Below, piece by piece: positions 1-5,460 of a stretch of 8,168 bases of DNA (positions are counted from its first letter, which is position 1; each line of letters opens with the position of its first letter). Below the pieces are notes generated by a model that saw only the letters and a program-made list of their open reading frames with translations, was not told the origin of the DNA and made no database searches. The translations under genes and the position numbers were made by a program. Source of the DNA: Pedococcus sp. (GTDB taxonomy: Bacteria > Actinomycetota > Actinomycetes > Actinomycetales > Dermatophilaceae); contig JAICSZ010000073.1 in the NCBI GenBank assembly GCA_025936615.1, positions 1 through 8,168 on the forward strand, given 5' to 3'.

Positions 1-8
1 CGCTCCGT

Positions 9-27
9 TCCGGCTCGAGCAGCCGGA
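9..27 (-). terminator. Possible terminator hairpin beyond the MaoC gene
   Basis: A perfect 7-bp inverted repeat (9-15 with 21-27, arms TCCGGCT/AGCCGGA) encloses a 5-nt loop. It lies about 47 nt past the stop of the minus-strand MaoC gene. There is no T-tract, which is usual for actinobacterial hairpin terminators. A 6-bp repeat (1-6 with 54-59) and a 4-bp hairpin (34-37 with 41-44) make the whole left edge foldable. The alternative is that bases 1-73 belong to the end of a gene outside the window; all that can be said is that no start with a ribosome site is visible there. Confidence 0.3.
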
Positions 28-73
28 GTCTCGGACCGCTGGTCGCGCGCACTGGAGCGAACGCCCGGACGCC

Positions 74-568
74 TCAGGAATTGTCGGTCGGGTAGGGCCG
101 CATGCGGGGCTTGGCGGCCTCGCGCTTGGGCACCATCACCTTGCGCCGGAAGGTGCAGACCACCGTGCCGTCCTGCTTGTAGCCGATGGTCTCCACGTGC
201 ACGATCCCGCGGTCGTCCTTCGACTTCGACTCCGTCTTGTCGAGCACCGTCGTCTCGCCGTAGATCGTGTCGCCGTGGAAGGTGGGGGCGACGTGCCGGA
301 GCGACTCGATCTCCAGGTTGGCGATGGCCTTGCCCGAGACGTCGGGGACGCTCATGCCGAGCAGCAGCGAGTAGATGTAGTTGCCGACGACGACGTTCTT
401 CTTGAACTGCGTGGTGTTCTCCGCGTAGTTGGCGTCGAGGTGGAGCGGGTGGTGGTTCATGGTGAGCAGGCAGAACAGGTGGTCGTCGTACTCGGTCACC
501 GTCTTGCCGGGCCAGTGCTTGTAGACGGCGCCGACCTCGAACTCCTCGTAGCTGCGTCCGAACTGCAT
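74..568 (-). CDS. MaoC-family hotdog dehydratase, (R)-enoyl-CoA hydratase type
   Basis: This is a 164-residue single-hotdog-fold protein of the MaoC dehydratase family, which adds water to or removes it from acyl-CoA substrates in the cytoplasm. The hydratase-2 signature lies at residues 36-45 (TMNHHPLHLD). His43 fits the catalytic His, but the position normally holding Asp (D-x-N-P-x-H) is Asn38. A conserved Gly-Asp pair follows at 99-100. The closest kind I recall is the actinobacterial group of M. tuberculosis Rv2499c, which sits with a CitE-like lyase and an acyl-CoA dehydrogenase in leucine/itaconate catabolism. Those partners would lie beyond the left edge and are not visible. Start choice: ATG at 568 gives the N-terminus I expect for the family (MQFGRSYEEF). 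ATG at 577 adds three residues, and neither has a clear ribosome site. The open frame back to 685 reads into the divergent spacer and is unlikely to be coding. The family call is firm; the substrate is not known. Confidence 0.88.
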   Translation of the reverse strand: MQFGRSYEEFEVGAVYKHWPGKTVTEYDDHLFCLLTMNHHPLHLDANYAENTTQFKKNVVVGNYIYSLLLGMSVPDVSGKAIANLEIESLRHVAPTFHGDTIYGETTVLDKTESKSKDDRGIVHVETIGYKQDGTVVCTFRRKVMVPKREAAKPRMRPYPTDNS

Positions 569-637
569 GCGCCCCATCGTGCCGGGTGGCCGTGGATGGC
601 GACACGGGTGTGCCGCGTGCGTTGCCTCACAGCGGCT

Positions 638-649
638 GGGAAACTTCCC
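638..649. promoter_or_regulatory. Palindrome in the divergent spacer, candidate operator
   Basis: GGGAAACTTCCC is a 5-bp inverted repeat around a 2-bp centre. The flanks (GCT at 635-637 and AGC at 651-653) extend it to 8 bp per arm if one base is bulged. It sits about 70 bp before the MaoC start and 87 bp before the YCII-protein start, in one of the few AT-richer patches of the spacer. A 2-nt centre cannot form an RNA loop, so a protein-binding site is the more plausible reading. I could not identify convincing -35/-10 boxes for either gene here. Confidence 0.25.
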
Positions 650-719
650 GAGCGTTTGTCGAGTCGGACGGGGACTGACCGTCATCAGGCTGTCAGGGCC
701 GACCGGCCACCAGCACCCG

Positions 720-727
720 AGAGGTGG
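720..727 (+). promoter_or_regulatory. Ribosome binding site deciding the YCII-protein start
   Basis: AGAGGTGG ends 8 nt before the GTG at 736. This spacing favours 736 over the in-frame GTG at 724, which lies inside the purine-rich tract itself. Confidence 0.6.
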
Positions 728-735
728 GCACCACC

Positions 736-1110
736 GTGAAGTACGTCATCCTCATCCACTCCAACCCCAAGCCGTGGGGGCACCCCACCAGCGACTTCGT
801 CGCCGAGCACCAGGCGCTCCCGCAGCAGCAGCGAGACGAGCTGGGCGCCGACTTCGACTCGGTGATGCAGGAGCTCTCCGAGCGCGGCGAGCTGGTGGGC
901 GGCCAGGCGCTGGGCGACCCCGCCGATGCGCGCCTGTTCCGCTGGGAAGGTGGGCGGCGCAAGGTCACTGACGGCCCGTACGCGGAGGCAGCTGAGCACT
1001 TCGCGGGGTTCTTCCTCGTCGACGTGGCGGACCAGGCGCGAGCCGAGGAGGTGGCGACCAGGTTCGCCGGTCCGGGCGAGACGGTGGAGCTTCGCCCGGT
1101 CGCGGGCTGA
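736..1110 (+). CDS. YCII-related (DGPF-type) domain protein
   Basis: This 124-residue cytoplasmic protein spans a single YCII-related domain. It starts with the usual MKYVILI strand, has the family's DGPY-type motif at residues 79-82 (DGPYAE, then GFF at 91-93), and ends in a strand of the form VELRP. YCII proteins are small dimeric alpha/beta-barrel folds; the H. influenzae namesake has a His-Asp pair proposed to be catalytic, but no reaction is settled. Many actinobacterial members sit beside an ECF sigma factor and are assumed to act with it. No sigma factor lies next to this one, so it is a stand-alone copy. It is divergent from the MaoC gene and 72 nt ahead of the PHP gene, which has its own promoter. 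The family call is firm; the function is unknown. Confidence 0.85.
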   Translation: MKYVILIHSNPKPWGHPTSDFVAEHQALPQQQRDELGADFDSVMQELSERGELVGGQALGDPADARLFRWEGGRRKVTDGPYAEAAEHFAGFFLVDVADQARAEEVATRFAGPGETVELRPVAG

Positions 1111-1138
1111 GGCGGCGCCCGCGACGCGGATCCTCGAT

Positions 1139-1154
1139 GCCACCTCCCGGTGGT
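1139..1154 (+). terminator. Weak hairpin after the YCII gene
   Basis: GCCACC at 1139-1144 pairs with GGTGGT at 1149-1154 around a TCCC loop (six pairs, one of them G-U), about 29 nt past the YCII stop. It has no T-tract and abuts the promoter of the next gene. It may be a terminator or simply GC-rich chance pairing. Confidence 0.3.
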
Positions 1155-1170
1155 GGCCCGGGGCTGCCCC

Positions 1171-1183
1171 TACCCTTGGGCCG
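1171..1183 (+). promoter_or_regulatory. Leaderless promoter, -10 box of the PHP gene
   Basis: TACCCT (1171-1176) fits the actinobacterial -10 consensus TANNNT and is followed by exactly 6 nt before GTG at 1183. Transcription would therefore start on the first base of the start codon, which explains the absence of a ribosome site. No good -35 box is visible, as is common for such promoters. It also argues against the longer in-frame start at 1150. Confidence 0.55.
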
Positions 1184-2034
1184 TGCGTATCGACCTCCAC
1201 ACCCACTCCAGTGCCAGCGACGGCACGGAGCCGGCGGAGGTGGTGGTCGCCCAAGCGGCGCGCGCGGGCCTGGGCGTGGTGGCCCTGACCGACCACGACA
1301 CGTATGCCGGGTGGCCGGCTGCCGTGGCAGCGGCCACCGGTCACGGGGTCGCCGTCGTGCGTGGCATCGAGGTCTCCTGCAGCCGCGAGGGGGTCAGCGT
1401 CCACCTGCTCGGGTACCTCCCCGACCCGCAGCACCACGAGTTGGACCGCGAGATCGCCAGGGCGCGCGAGTCGAGGGTGACCCGCATCGAACTCATGGTG
1501 CAGCGGATGGCCGCTGACGGCATACCCGTCACGCTGGAGGAGGTGCGCGCGCAGGCGGGTGAGGACACCACGATGGGGCGCCCACACATCGCCGACGCGC
1601 TGGTCGCGAGCGGCTTCGTGCGGGACCGGGCCGAGGCCTTCAGGGACGTCCTGCGCAACGGCAGCCGCTACTACGTCTCGCACTACGCCCCCGACCCGGT
1701 GCGGGCGGTGGAGCTGGTCCGCGCCGCCGGCGGGGTCCCGGTGATGGCGCACCCCTTCGCCAACGCGCGGGGCTGGACGGTCGGCGACGAGGTCATCGAG
1801 GAGATGGCGCAGGCGGGGCTCGCCGGGCTGGAGGCTGCACACCGCGACCACACGCCAGCCGAACGCGCCCACGCCGAGCAGCTGGCGGCACGCCTGGGCC
1901 TGTTCACCACCGGCTCGAGCGACTACCACGGAGCGGGCAAGGAGAACCGGCTCGGCGAGAACACCACCGACCCCGGGGTGCTGGCCCACATCGAGGAGCA
2001 GGCCACGAGCGGCATCGAGGTGGTGCGCCCGTGA
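1183..2034 (+). CDS. PHP-domain metal-dependent phosphoesterase (RNase AM/TrpH type)
   Basis: This 283-residue protein has the full PHP active-site set: DLHTHS with His6 and His8, Asp13, TDHDT with Asp37/His38/Asp39, Glu63 in GIEVS, His74, His135 in GRPHIA, His190 in MAHPF, and Asp247/His249 in GSSDYHG. These residues bind a trinuclear metal site. Length and motif order match the group of E. coli YciV (RNase AM) and Chromobacterium CV1693, which hydrolyse 3',5'-nucleoside bisphosphates and trim short RNA from the 5' end. A similar role in RNA or pAp turnover is inferred. The GTG at 1183 is chosen because the DLHTH motif then begins at residue 4, as in the family, and because a leaderless -10 box fits it. 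Its stop overlaps the MarC start (GTGA), so the two are probably co-transcribed and translationally coupled. Residue 114 uses the rare codon ATA. Confidence 0.9.
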   Translation: MRIDLHTHSSASDGTEPAEVVVAQAARAGLGVVALTDHDTYAGWPAAVAAATGHGVAVVRGIEVSCSREGVSVHLLGYLPDPQHHELDREIARARESRVTRIELMVQRMAADGIPVTLEEVRAQAGEDTTMGRPHIADALVASGFVRDRAEAFRDVLRNGSRYYVSHYAPDPVRAVELVRAAGGVPVMAHPFANARGWTVGDEVIEEMAQAGLAGLEAAHRDHTPAERAHAEQLAARLGLFTTGSSDYHGAGKENRLGENTTDPGVLAHIEEQATSGIEVVRP

Positions 2035-2648
2035 ACAGCCTGATCGACCTGCAGGTCTTCGGCTCGGTCTTCGTGACGCTGGTCGTGATCATGGACCCGC
2101 CCGGTGCGATCCCGATCTTCCTCGCACTCACCGCGCCGCTGACGCACCGCGAGAAGGTGGCCGCCGCCCGCCGCGCCTCCCTCGTCGCGCTGGGCGTGAT
2201 CGCGGCGTTCGCGCTCTTCGGGCAGCAGATCCTCAACTACCTGCACATCTCGCTGCCGGCGCTGCAGGGCGCCGGTGGACTGCTGCTGCTCCTCGTGGCG
2301 CTGCAGCTGCTCATGGGGACCGACCAGGACCAGCATGCCGACGCCGGGGTCAACGTCGCGCTGGTGCCGCTGGGCACCCCGCTGCTCGCCGGGCCGGGCG
2401 CGATCGTGGCCACGATGCTCGAGGTGCAGCGGGCCGACCGCGTGGGCGAGTACGTCGCGGTCGCCCTGGGGCTGGTCGCGGTGCTGGTCGTGGTCTGGCT
2501 GTTCCTGCGGTATGCCGGTGGGATCCACCGGTTCCTCAAGGACTCCGGCACGATGCTGCTCACCCGCATCGCCGGGCTGCTGCTGTCGGCCATCGCCGTG
2601 CAGATGGTCGCCAACAGCATCCGCGCCTTTGTCACCGCGGGGTCCTAG
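2031..2648 (+). CDS. MarC-family integral membrane protein
   Basis: This 205-residue polytopic membrane protein has about six hydrophobic segments (roughly residues 8-30, 45-65, 73-95, 107-130, 137-158 and 178-200). Diagnostic MarC motifs are MDPPGAIPIF at 21-30, GTPLLAGPG at 115-123 and TRIAGLLLSAIAVQM near the C-terminus. The family (UPF0056, including YchE, YhgN and SNARE-like MarC proteins) was once linked to multiple antibiotic resistance, but that link was later withdrawn for E. coli MarC. YchE-type members have been reported as amino-acid exporters. The substrate cannot be told from sequence. The GTG start overlaps the PHP stop by 4 nt, with GAGGTGG about 8 nt upstream inside that gene, which indicates translational coupling. 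Tyr161 uses TAT within a GGTATGCC word. Confidence 0.9.
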   Translation: MNSLIDLQVFGSVFVTLVVIMDPPGAIPIFLALTAPLTHREKVAAARRASLVALGVIAAFALFGQQILNYLHISLPALQGAGGLLLLLVALQLLMGTDQDQHADAGVNVALVPLGTPLLAGPGAIVATMLEVQRADRVGEYVAVALGLVAVLVVVWLFLRYAGGIHRFLKDSGTMLLTRIAGLLLSAIAVQMVANSIRAFVTAGS

Positions 2649-2680
2649 CGTGGGCGAGGTGAGTGTGGGGGAGTTCGTCC

Positions 2681-2688
2681 AGGAGGAG
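2681..2688 (+). promoter_or_regulatory. Strong Shine-Dalgarno deciding the nuclease start
   Basis: AGGAGGAG ends 9 nt before ATG at 2698. It is the best ribosome site in the window. It fixes the start against the in-frame GTG at 2650 and a much longer open frame that overlaps the MarC gene. Confidence 0.75.
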
Positions 2689-2697
2689 TTCGTCGGT

Positions 2698-3519
2698 ATG
2701 CCGCGGCGCCTGTTCCGCGCGTCGCCGAGCCGCCTGCTCGCCTGGCTCGACTGCCCGCGTCGGTACCGCCTGCAGTACCTCGACCGGCCCCAGCCCCCGC
2801 CGCGCCCCCAGCGCGCCCACACCTCCATGGGCGTGGCCGTGCACAACGCACTCCGCGACTGGTGGGACCTGCCGGAGCAGCAGCGCACCCCCACGGCAGG
2901 TGCCGAGCTCGTGCGCAGCTCCTGGATCGACGTCGGCTTCCGCGACCCCGACCAGTCGGTGCAGTGGCGGGACCGGGCCAAGGGACAGGTCGCCGCCTAC
3001 CTGGCGGACGTCGACCCGCGGACCCAGCCGCTGGGGATCGAGCGCACGGTCTCGCTCAGGACCGCGAACCTGGCCCTGCAGGGCCGCATCGACCGGCTCG
3101 ACGACCGGCCCGACGGGCTGACCGTCGTCGACTACAAGACCAGTCGGGTCGCGCCCACCGAGGACGACGCCCGCACCTCCCTGCCCCTGGCGCTCTACGC
3201 CGCCTCGGTGTGGAAGATGTTTCGCCGCAGGTGCGTCCGGGTGGAGCTGCACCACTTGCCCACCGGTGGCGTCGTCGCCCACGAGCACAGCGGCGAGTCG
3301 CTCAAGCGCAAGGTCGACGAGGCCGAGTCGATCGCCCGCGACGCCCGCGCCGCCGAGGAGGACTACGCCGAGCTGGGCGTGGACTCCGGCCGGTTCCCCG
3401 CCCGGGTGGGGCCGCTGTGCCAGTGGTGCGACTTCCGCGCGCACTGCCCCGCTGGGCAGGCCTACGGCGCCGAGAAGTCCGGGTGGGCGGCCCTGGAGGA
3501 CCCCGCGCCGGCGACCTGA
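2698..3519 (+). CDS. RecB-like PD-(D/E)XK nuclease with Cys4 Fe-S signature
   Basis: This 273-residue stand-alone nuclease domain resembles the C-terminal part of RecB/AddB and Cas4. Visible motifs are the N-terminal SRLLAWLDCPRRY with Cys19, His49 in MGVAVHNAL, Asp132 in GRIDR, and Asp145-x-Lys147 in VVDYKT. A C-terminal C-x2-C-x5-C follows (Cys241, Cys244, Cys250) and, with Cys19, matches the four-cysteine iron-sulfur cluster of AddB and Cas4. It probably cleaves single- or double-stranded DNA exonucleolytically in repair; the exact substrate is unknown. The Q-x3-Y motif usual after the Lys is altered: the segment LPLALYA has Pro where Gln is expected. No helicase motifs are present, so it is not a full RecB or AddA. 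It follows MarC by 49 nt on the same strand and probably shares its transcript. No cas genes are nearby. Confidence 0.88.
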   Translation: MPRRLFRASPSRLLAWLDCPRRYRLQYLDRPQPPPRPQRAHTSMGVAVHNALRDWWDLPEQQRTPTAGAELVRSSWIDVGFRDPDQSVQWRDRAKGQVAAYLADVDPRTQPLGIERTVSLRTANLALQGRIDRLDDRPDGLTVVDYKTSRVAPTEDDARTSLPLALYAASVWKMFRRRCVRVELHHLPTGGVVAHEHSGESLKRKVDEAESIARDARAAEEDYAELGVDSGRFPARVGPLCQWCDFRAHCPAGQAYGAEKSGWAALEDPAPAT

Positions 3520-3554
3520 CAGACTTGGCGCGCTCGCGGCACACGCACCATCCC

Positions 3555-3561
3555 GGGGAGG
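3555..3561 (+). promoter_or_regulatory. Ribosome binding site of the ParA-like gene
   Basis: GGGGAGG ends 6 nt before the GTG at 3568 and supports that start. The 48-nt gap after the nuclease stop shows no clear promoter; CAGACT at 3520-3525 is only a poor -10 match. Confidence 0.6.
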
Positions 3562-3567
3562 CCCACC

Positions 3568-4347
3568 GTGGCGACACGACGCACGAAGCCGGCCACCATC
3601 ATCGCGGTGGCCAACCAGAAGGGCGGCGTCGCCAAGACGACGTCGGTCGCCTCGCTCGGCGCCGCCTTCGTCGAGCAGGGCAAGCGGGTGCTGCTCGTCG
3701 ACCTCGACGCACAGGCGTGCCTGACCTTCAGCCTGGGCGTTGACCCCGACGAGGTGGACAAGTCCGTCAACGAGGTGCTGCTGGGCCACGCGTCGGTCGC
3801 CGACGTCCGGGTGGCCTGCGACGACGGGGTCGACCTGGTGCCCAGCGTCATCGACCTCGCCGGCGCGGAGGCCCAGCTCCTGCCCCGGCCCGGGCGCGAG
3901 TACGTCCTGAAGGGCGTTCTCGAGGAGGTGCGCGAGGACTACGACGTCATCCTGCTCGACTGCTCGCCCAGCCTAGGCGTGCTCACCCTGAACGCGCTCA
4001 CCGCCGCCCAGGGGCTGGTGATCCCGATGCCGTGCGAGATGCTCAGCCACCGTGGGGTCGGCCAGCTGCTCGACACGGTGGCCGACGTGCAGCGCATCCT
4101 CAACAAGGACCTGCGGGTGCTCGGCATCCTGCCGACCCTGTTCGACGGCCGCAGCAACCATGCGCAGGAGGTGCTCGCCGACGTCGGGGAGCGCTACGGC
4201 CTGCCCGTGCTCTCGCCGCCGATCCCCAAGACCGTGCGCTTCGCGGAGGCGCCGGCGGTGGGGCGCTCGATCCTCGCCACCTCGCGCACCTCGAAGGGCG
4301 CCAAGGCGTACCGCGAGGTGGCGGCCGCCCTGGCCCAACAGCTCTGA
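3568..4347 (+). CDS. Orphan ParA/Soj-type deviant Walker ATPase
   Basis: This 259-residue ATPase of the ParA/MinD class has a deviant Walker A at residues 18-25 (KGGVAKTT, signature Lys18 and Lys23), a Walker A' at VLLVDLDAQ (Asp45 and Asp47), and a Walker B at DVILLD (Asp131) followed by CSPSLGVLTLN. Such proteins dimerise on ATP and position cargo on the nucleoid or membrane. No ParB-like gene or centromere-like repeat array is present, and there is no N-terminal DNA-binding domain, so this is an orphan homologue rather than a chromosome partition cassette. From memory it resembles M. tuberculosis Rv3213c, which lies close to rhlE (Rv3211), and an RhlE-type gene also lies in this window. 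The consensus Gly before Lys23 is Ala, which I believe is normal in this subgroup. The role is unknown. Confidence 0.9.
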   Translation: MATRRTKPATIIAVANQKGGVAKTTSVASLGAAFVEQGKRVLLVDLDAQACLTFSLGVDPDEVDKSVNEVLLGHASVADVRVACDDGVDLVPSVIDLAGAEAQLLPRPGREYVLKGVLEEVREDYDVILLDCSPSLGVLTLNALTAAQGLVIPMPCEMLSHRGVGQLLDTVADVQRILNKDLRVLGILPTLFDGRSNHAQEVLADVGERYGLPVLSPPIPKTVRFAEAPAVGRSILATSRTSKGAKAYREVAAALAQQL

Positions 4348-4358
4348 AGGGGCGGTCA

Positions 4359-4372
4359 TAGGGTCGTGGGCA
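4359..4372 (+). promoter_or_regulatory. Leaderless promoter, -10 box of the alcohol dehydrogenase
   Basis: TAGGGT (4359-4364) matches TANNNT and is followed by 7 nt and then ATG at 4372, the spacing expected for a leaderless transcript. It lies only 12 nt past the ParA stop, giving the dehydrogenase a transcript start of its own despite its position at the end of the plus-strand run. No convincing -35 box is seen. Confidence 0.55.
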
Positions 4373-5418
4373 TGACCACCACGCCCGCCCTGGCCGTCCC
4401 GTCCGCCGGCGCCTCGTTCGCCACCACCACCGTCGAGCGTCGCGACCTGCGGCCCGACGACGTCTCGATCGACATCGCCTACGCCGGCATCTGCCACAGC
4501 GACATCCACACGGTCCGCGAGGAGTGGGGCTCGGTGCCGTTCCCGCTCACCCCGGGGCACGAGATCGCCGGGACGGTGGCGGCCGTCGGCGACGCGGTGA
4601 CGGGCTTCGCCGTGGGCGACCGGGTCGGCGTCGGCTGCATGGTCAACTCGTGCGGCGAGTGCGCCCAGTGCCGCGACGGGCACGAGAACTTCTGCGAGCG
4701 CAAGACGGTGTGGACCTATGGCGACACCGACGTCGACGGCACGGTCACCCAGGGTGGCTACAGCCAGAACATCGTCGTCAACGAGGGCTTCGTGCTGCGG
4801 GTCCCGGAGTCCATCGGGCTCGACGTCGCCGCGCCACTGCTGTGCGCCGGGATCACCGTCTACACCCCGCTCAAGCGCTGGGGCGCCAAGCCCGGTGCCA
4901 AGGTCGCCGTCGTGGGCATGGGCGGGCTCGGGCACATGGCGGTCAAGATCGCCGCGGCGCTCGGGGCCGAGGTGACCGTGCTGAGCCAGGGGCTGTCCAA
5001 GCAGGAGGACGGCCGCCGCTTCGGCGCCTCGGACTACCGCGCGACCAGCGACGCCTCGACGTTCAGCGACCTGCGGCGCACGTTCGACCTGGTGCTCTCG
5101 ACGGTGAGCGCCGACCTCGACCTCGGGGCTTACCTCTCCCTGGTCAAGCCGTTCGGCGCGTTCGTGACCGTGGGGCTGCCGCCGAACCCGCAGCCGCTGC
5201 CGTTCTTCGCCCTCACGGGTGGGGACAAGGTCGTCGCCGGCTCCAACATCGGCGGCATCGCGCTCACCCAGGAGATGCTCGACTTCTGCGCCGAGCACGA
5301 CATCGCGGCCGAGATCGAGACGATCGGCGCCGACCAGGTGGACGAGGCCTACGACCGGGTGGTCAAGTCCGACGTCCGCTACCGGTTCGTCATCGACACG
5401 GCGACCATCGGCGGCTGA
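4372..5418 (+). CDS. Zinc-dependent alcohol dehydrogenase, CAD/YahK type
   Basis: This 348-residue medium-chain dehydrogenase/reductase interconverts alcohols and aldehydes with a nicotinamide cofactor in the cytoplasm. The catalytic zinc ligands are Cys41 (GICHSD), His63 (GHE) and Cys158 (LLCAGIT). Structural zinc is held by Cys94, Cys97, Cys100 and Cys108. The Rossmann motif is GMGGLG at 182-187. The LLCAGIT segment and overall motif order place it in the cinnamyl-alcohol-dehydrogenase branch with E. coli YahK and mycobacterial AdhC (Rv3045). The second Rossmann strand ends in Ser and a nearby Lys (LSQGLSK) rather than an Asp, which suggests NADP(H). The physiological aldehyde is unknown. 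ATG at 4372 is chosen because a leaderless -10 box fits it; an in-frame GTG at 4366 would add two residues. The gene converges on the next one across a shared terminator. Confidence 0.92.
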   Translation: MTTTPALAVPSAGASFATTTVERRDLRPDDVSIDIAYAGICHSDIHTVREEWGSVPFPLTPGHEIAGTVAAVGDAVTGFAVGDRVGVGCMVNSCGECAQCRDGHENFCERKTVWTYGDTDVDGTVTQGGYSQNIVVNEGFVLRVPESIGLDVAAPLLCAGITVYTPLKRWGAKPGAKVAVVGMGGLGHMAVKIAAALGAEVTVLSQGLSKQEDGRRFGASDYRATSDASTFSDLRRTFDLVLSTVSADLDLGAYLSLVKPFGAFVTVGLPPNPQPLPFFALTGGDKVVAGSNIGGIALTQEMLDFCAEHDIAAEIETIGADQVDEAYDRVVKSDVRYRFVIDTATIGG

Positions 5419-5438
5419 GGTCGGCCCCGCGGCGGCCC

Positions 5439-5460
5439 AGCGACCGGCCCCGCGGTCGCT
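5439..5460. terminator. Bidirectional terminator between convergent genes
   Basis: A perfect 8-bp stem (AGCGACCG at 5439-5446 with CGGTCGCT at 5453-5460) encloses a 6-nt loop. It fills most of the 41-nt gap between the dehydrogenase stop and the stop of the minus-strand gene, and overlaps the latter by one base. Being a hairpin on both strands without T-tracts, it could serve both genes. Confidence 0.5.

Noticed and set aside
1..60. Possible tRNA: arms of 6, 5 (7-nt loop) and 4 bp at the left edge
   Set aside because: It is too short, has no TTC-type T-loop, no anticodon arm and no conserved D-arm bases in either orientation.
675..696. CTGAC...GTCAG inverted repeat in the divergent spacer
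   Set aside because: Only 5 bp with a 12-nt gap. Such pairs are common by chance at this GC content.
736..1110. YCII gene as part of an ECF sigma factor pair
   Set aside because: No sigma factor gene lies on either side, so the usual partnership cannot be claimed.
685..1989. 434-codon open frame on the minus strand opposite the YCII and PHP genes
   Set aside because: Its residue make-up (Val, Gly, His, Arg, Ala, no motifs) is that of an antisense shadow. The plus strand carries two clear protein families with all catalytic motifs.
2275..2697. Longer N-terminus for the nuclease inside the MarC gene
   Set aside because: The extension is Ser/Cys/Arg-rich out-of-frame MarC sequence, and AGGAGGAG at 2681 marks ATG 2698.
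2698..3519. Cas4 of a CRISPR system
   Set aside because: It shares the cysteine and nuclease motifs, but it is larger than a typical Cas4, and no repeats or other cas genes occur in the window.
2632..3789. 385-codon minus-strand open frame opposite the nuclease and ParA genes
   Set aside because: Shadow of GC-rich codon structure. The opposite strand encodes intact recognised proteins with good ribosome sites.
3568..4347. Plasmid or chromosome partition locus
   Set aside because: No ParB-like gene, no centromere-like repeats and no replication gene. All neighbours look chromosomal.
3973..5298. 441-codon minus-strand open frame opposite ParA and the dehydrogenase
   Set aside because: His/Arg/Gly/Ala-rich composition without motifs, and it spans two well-supported plus-strand genes.
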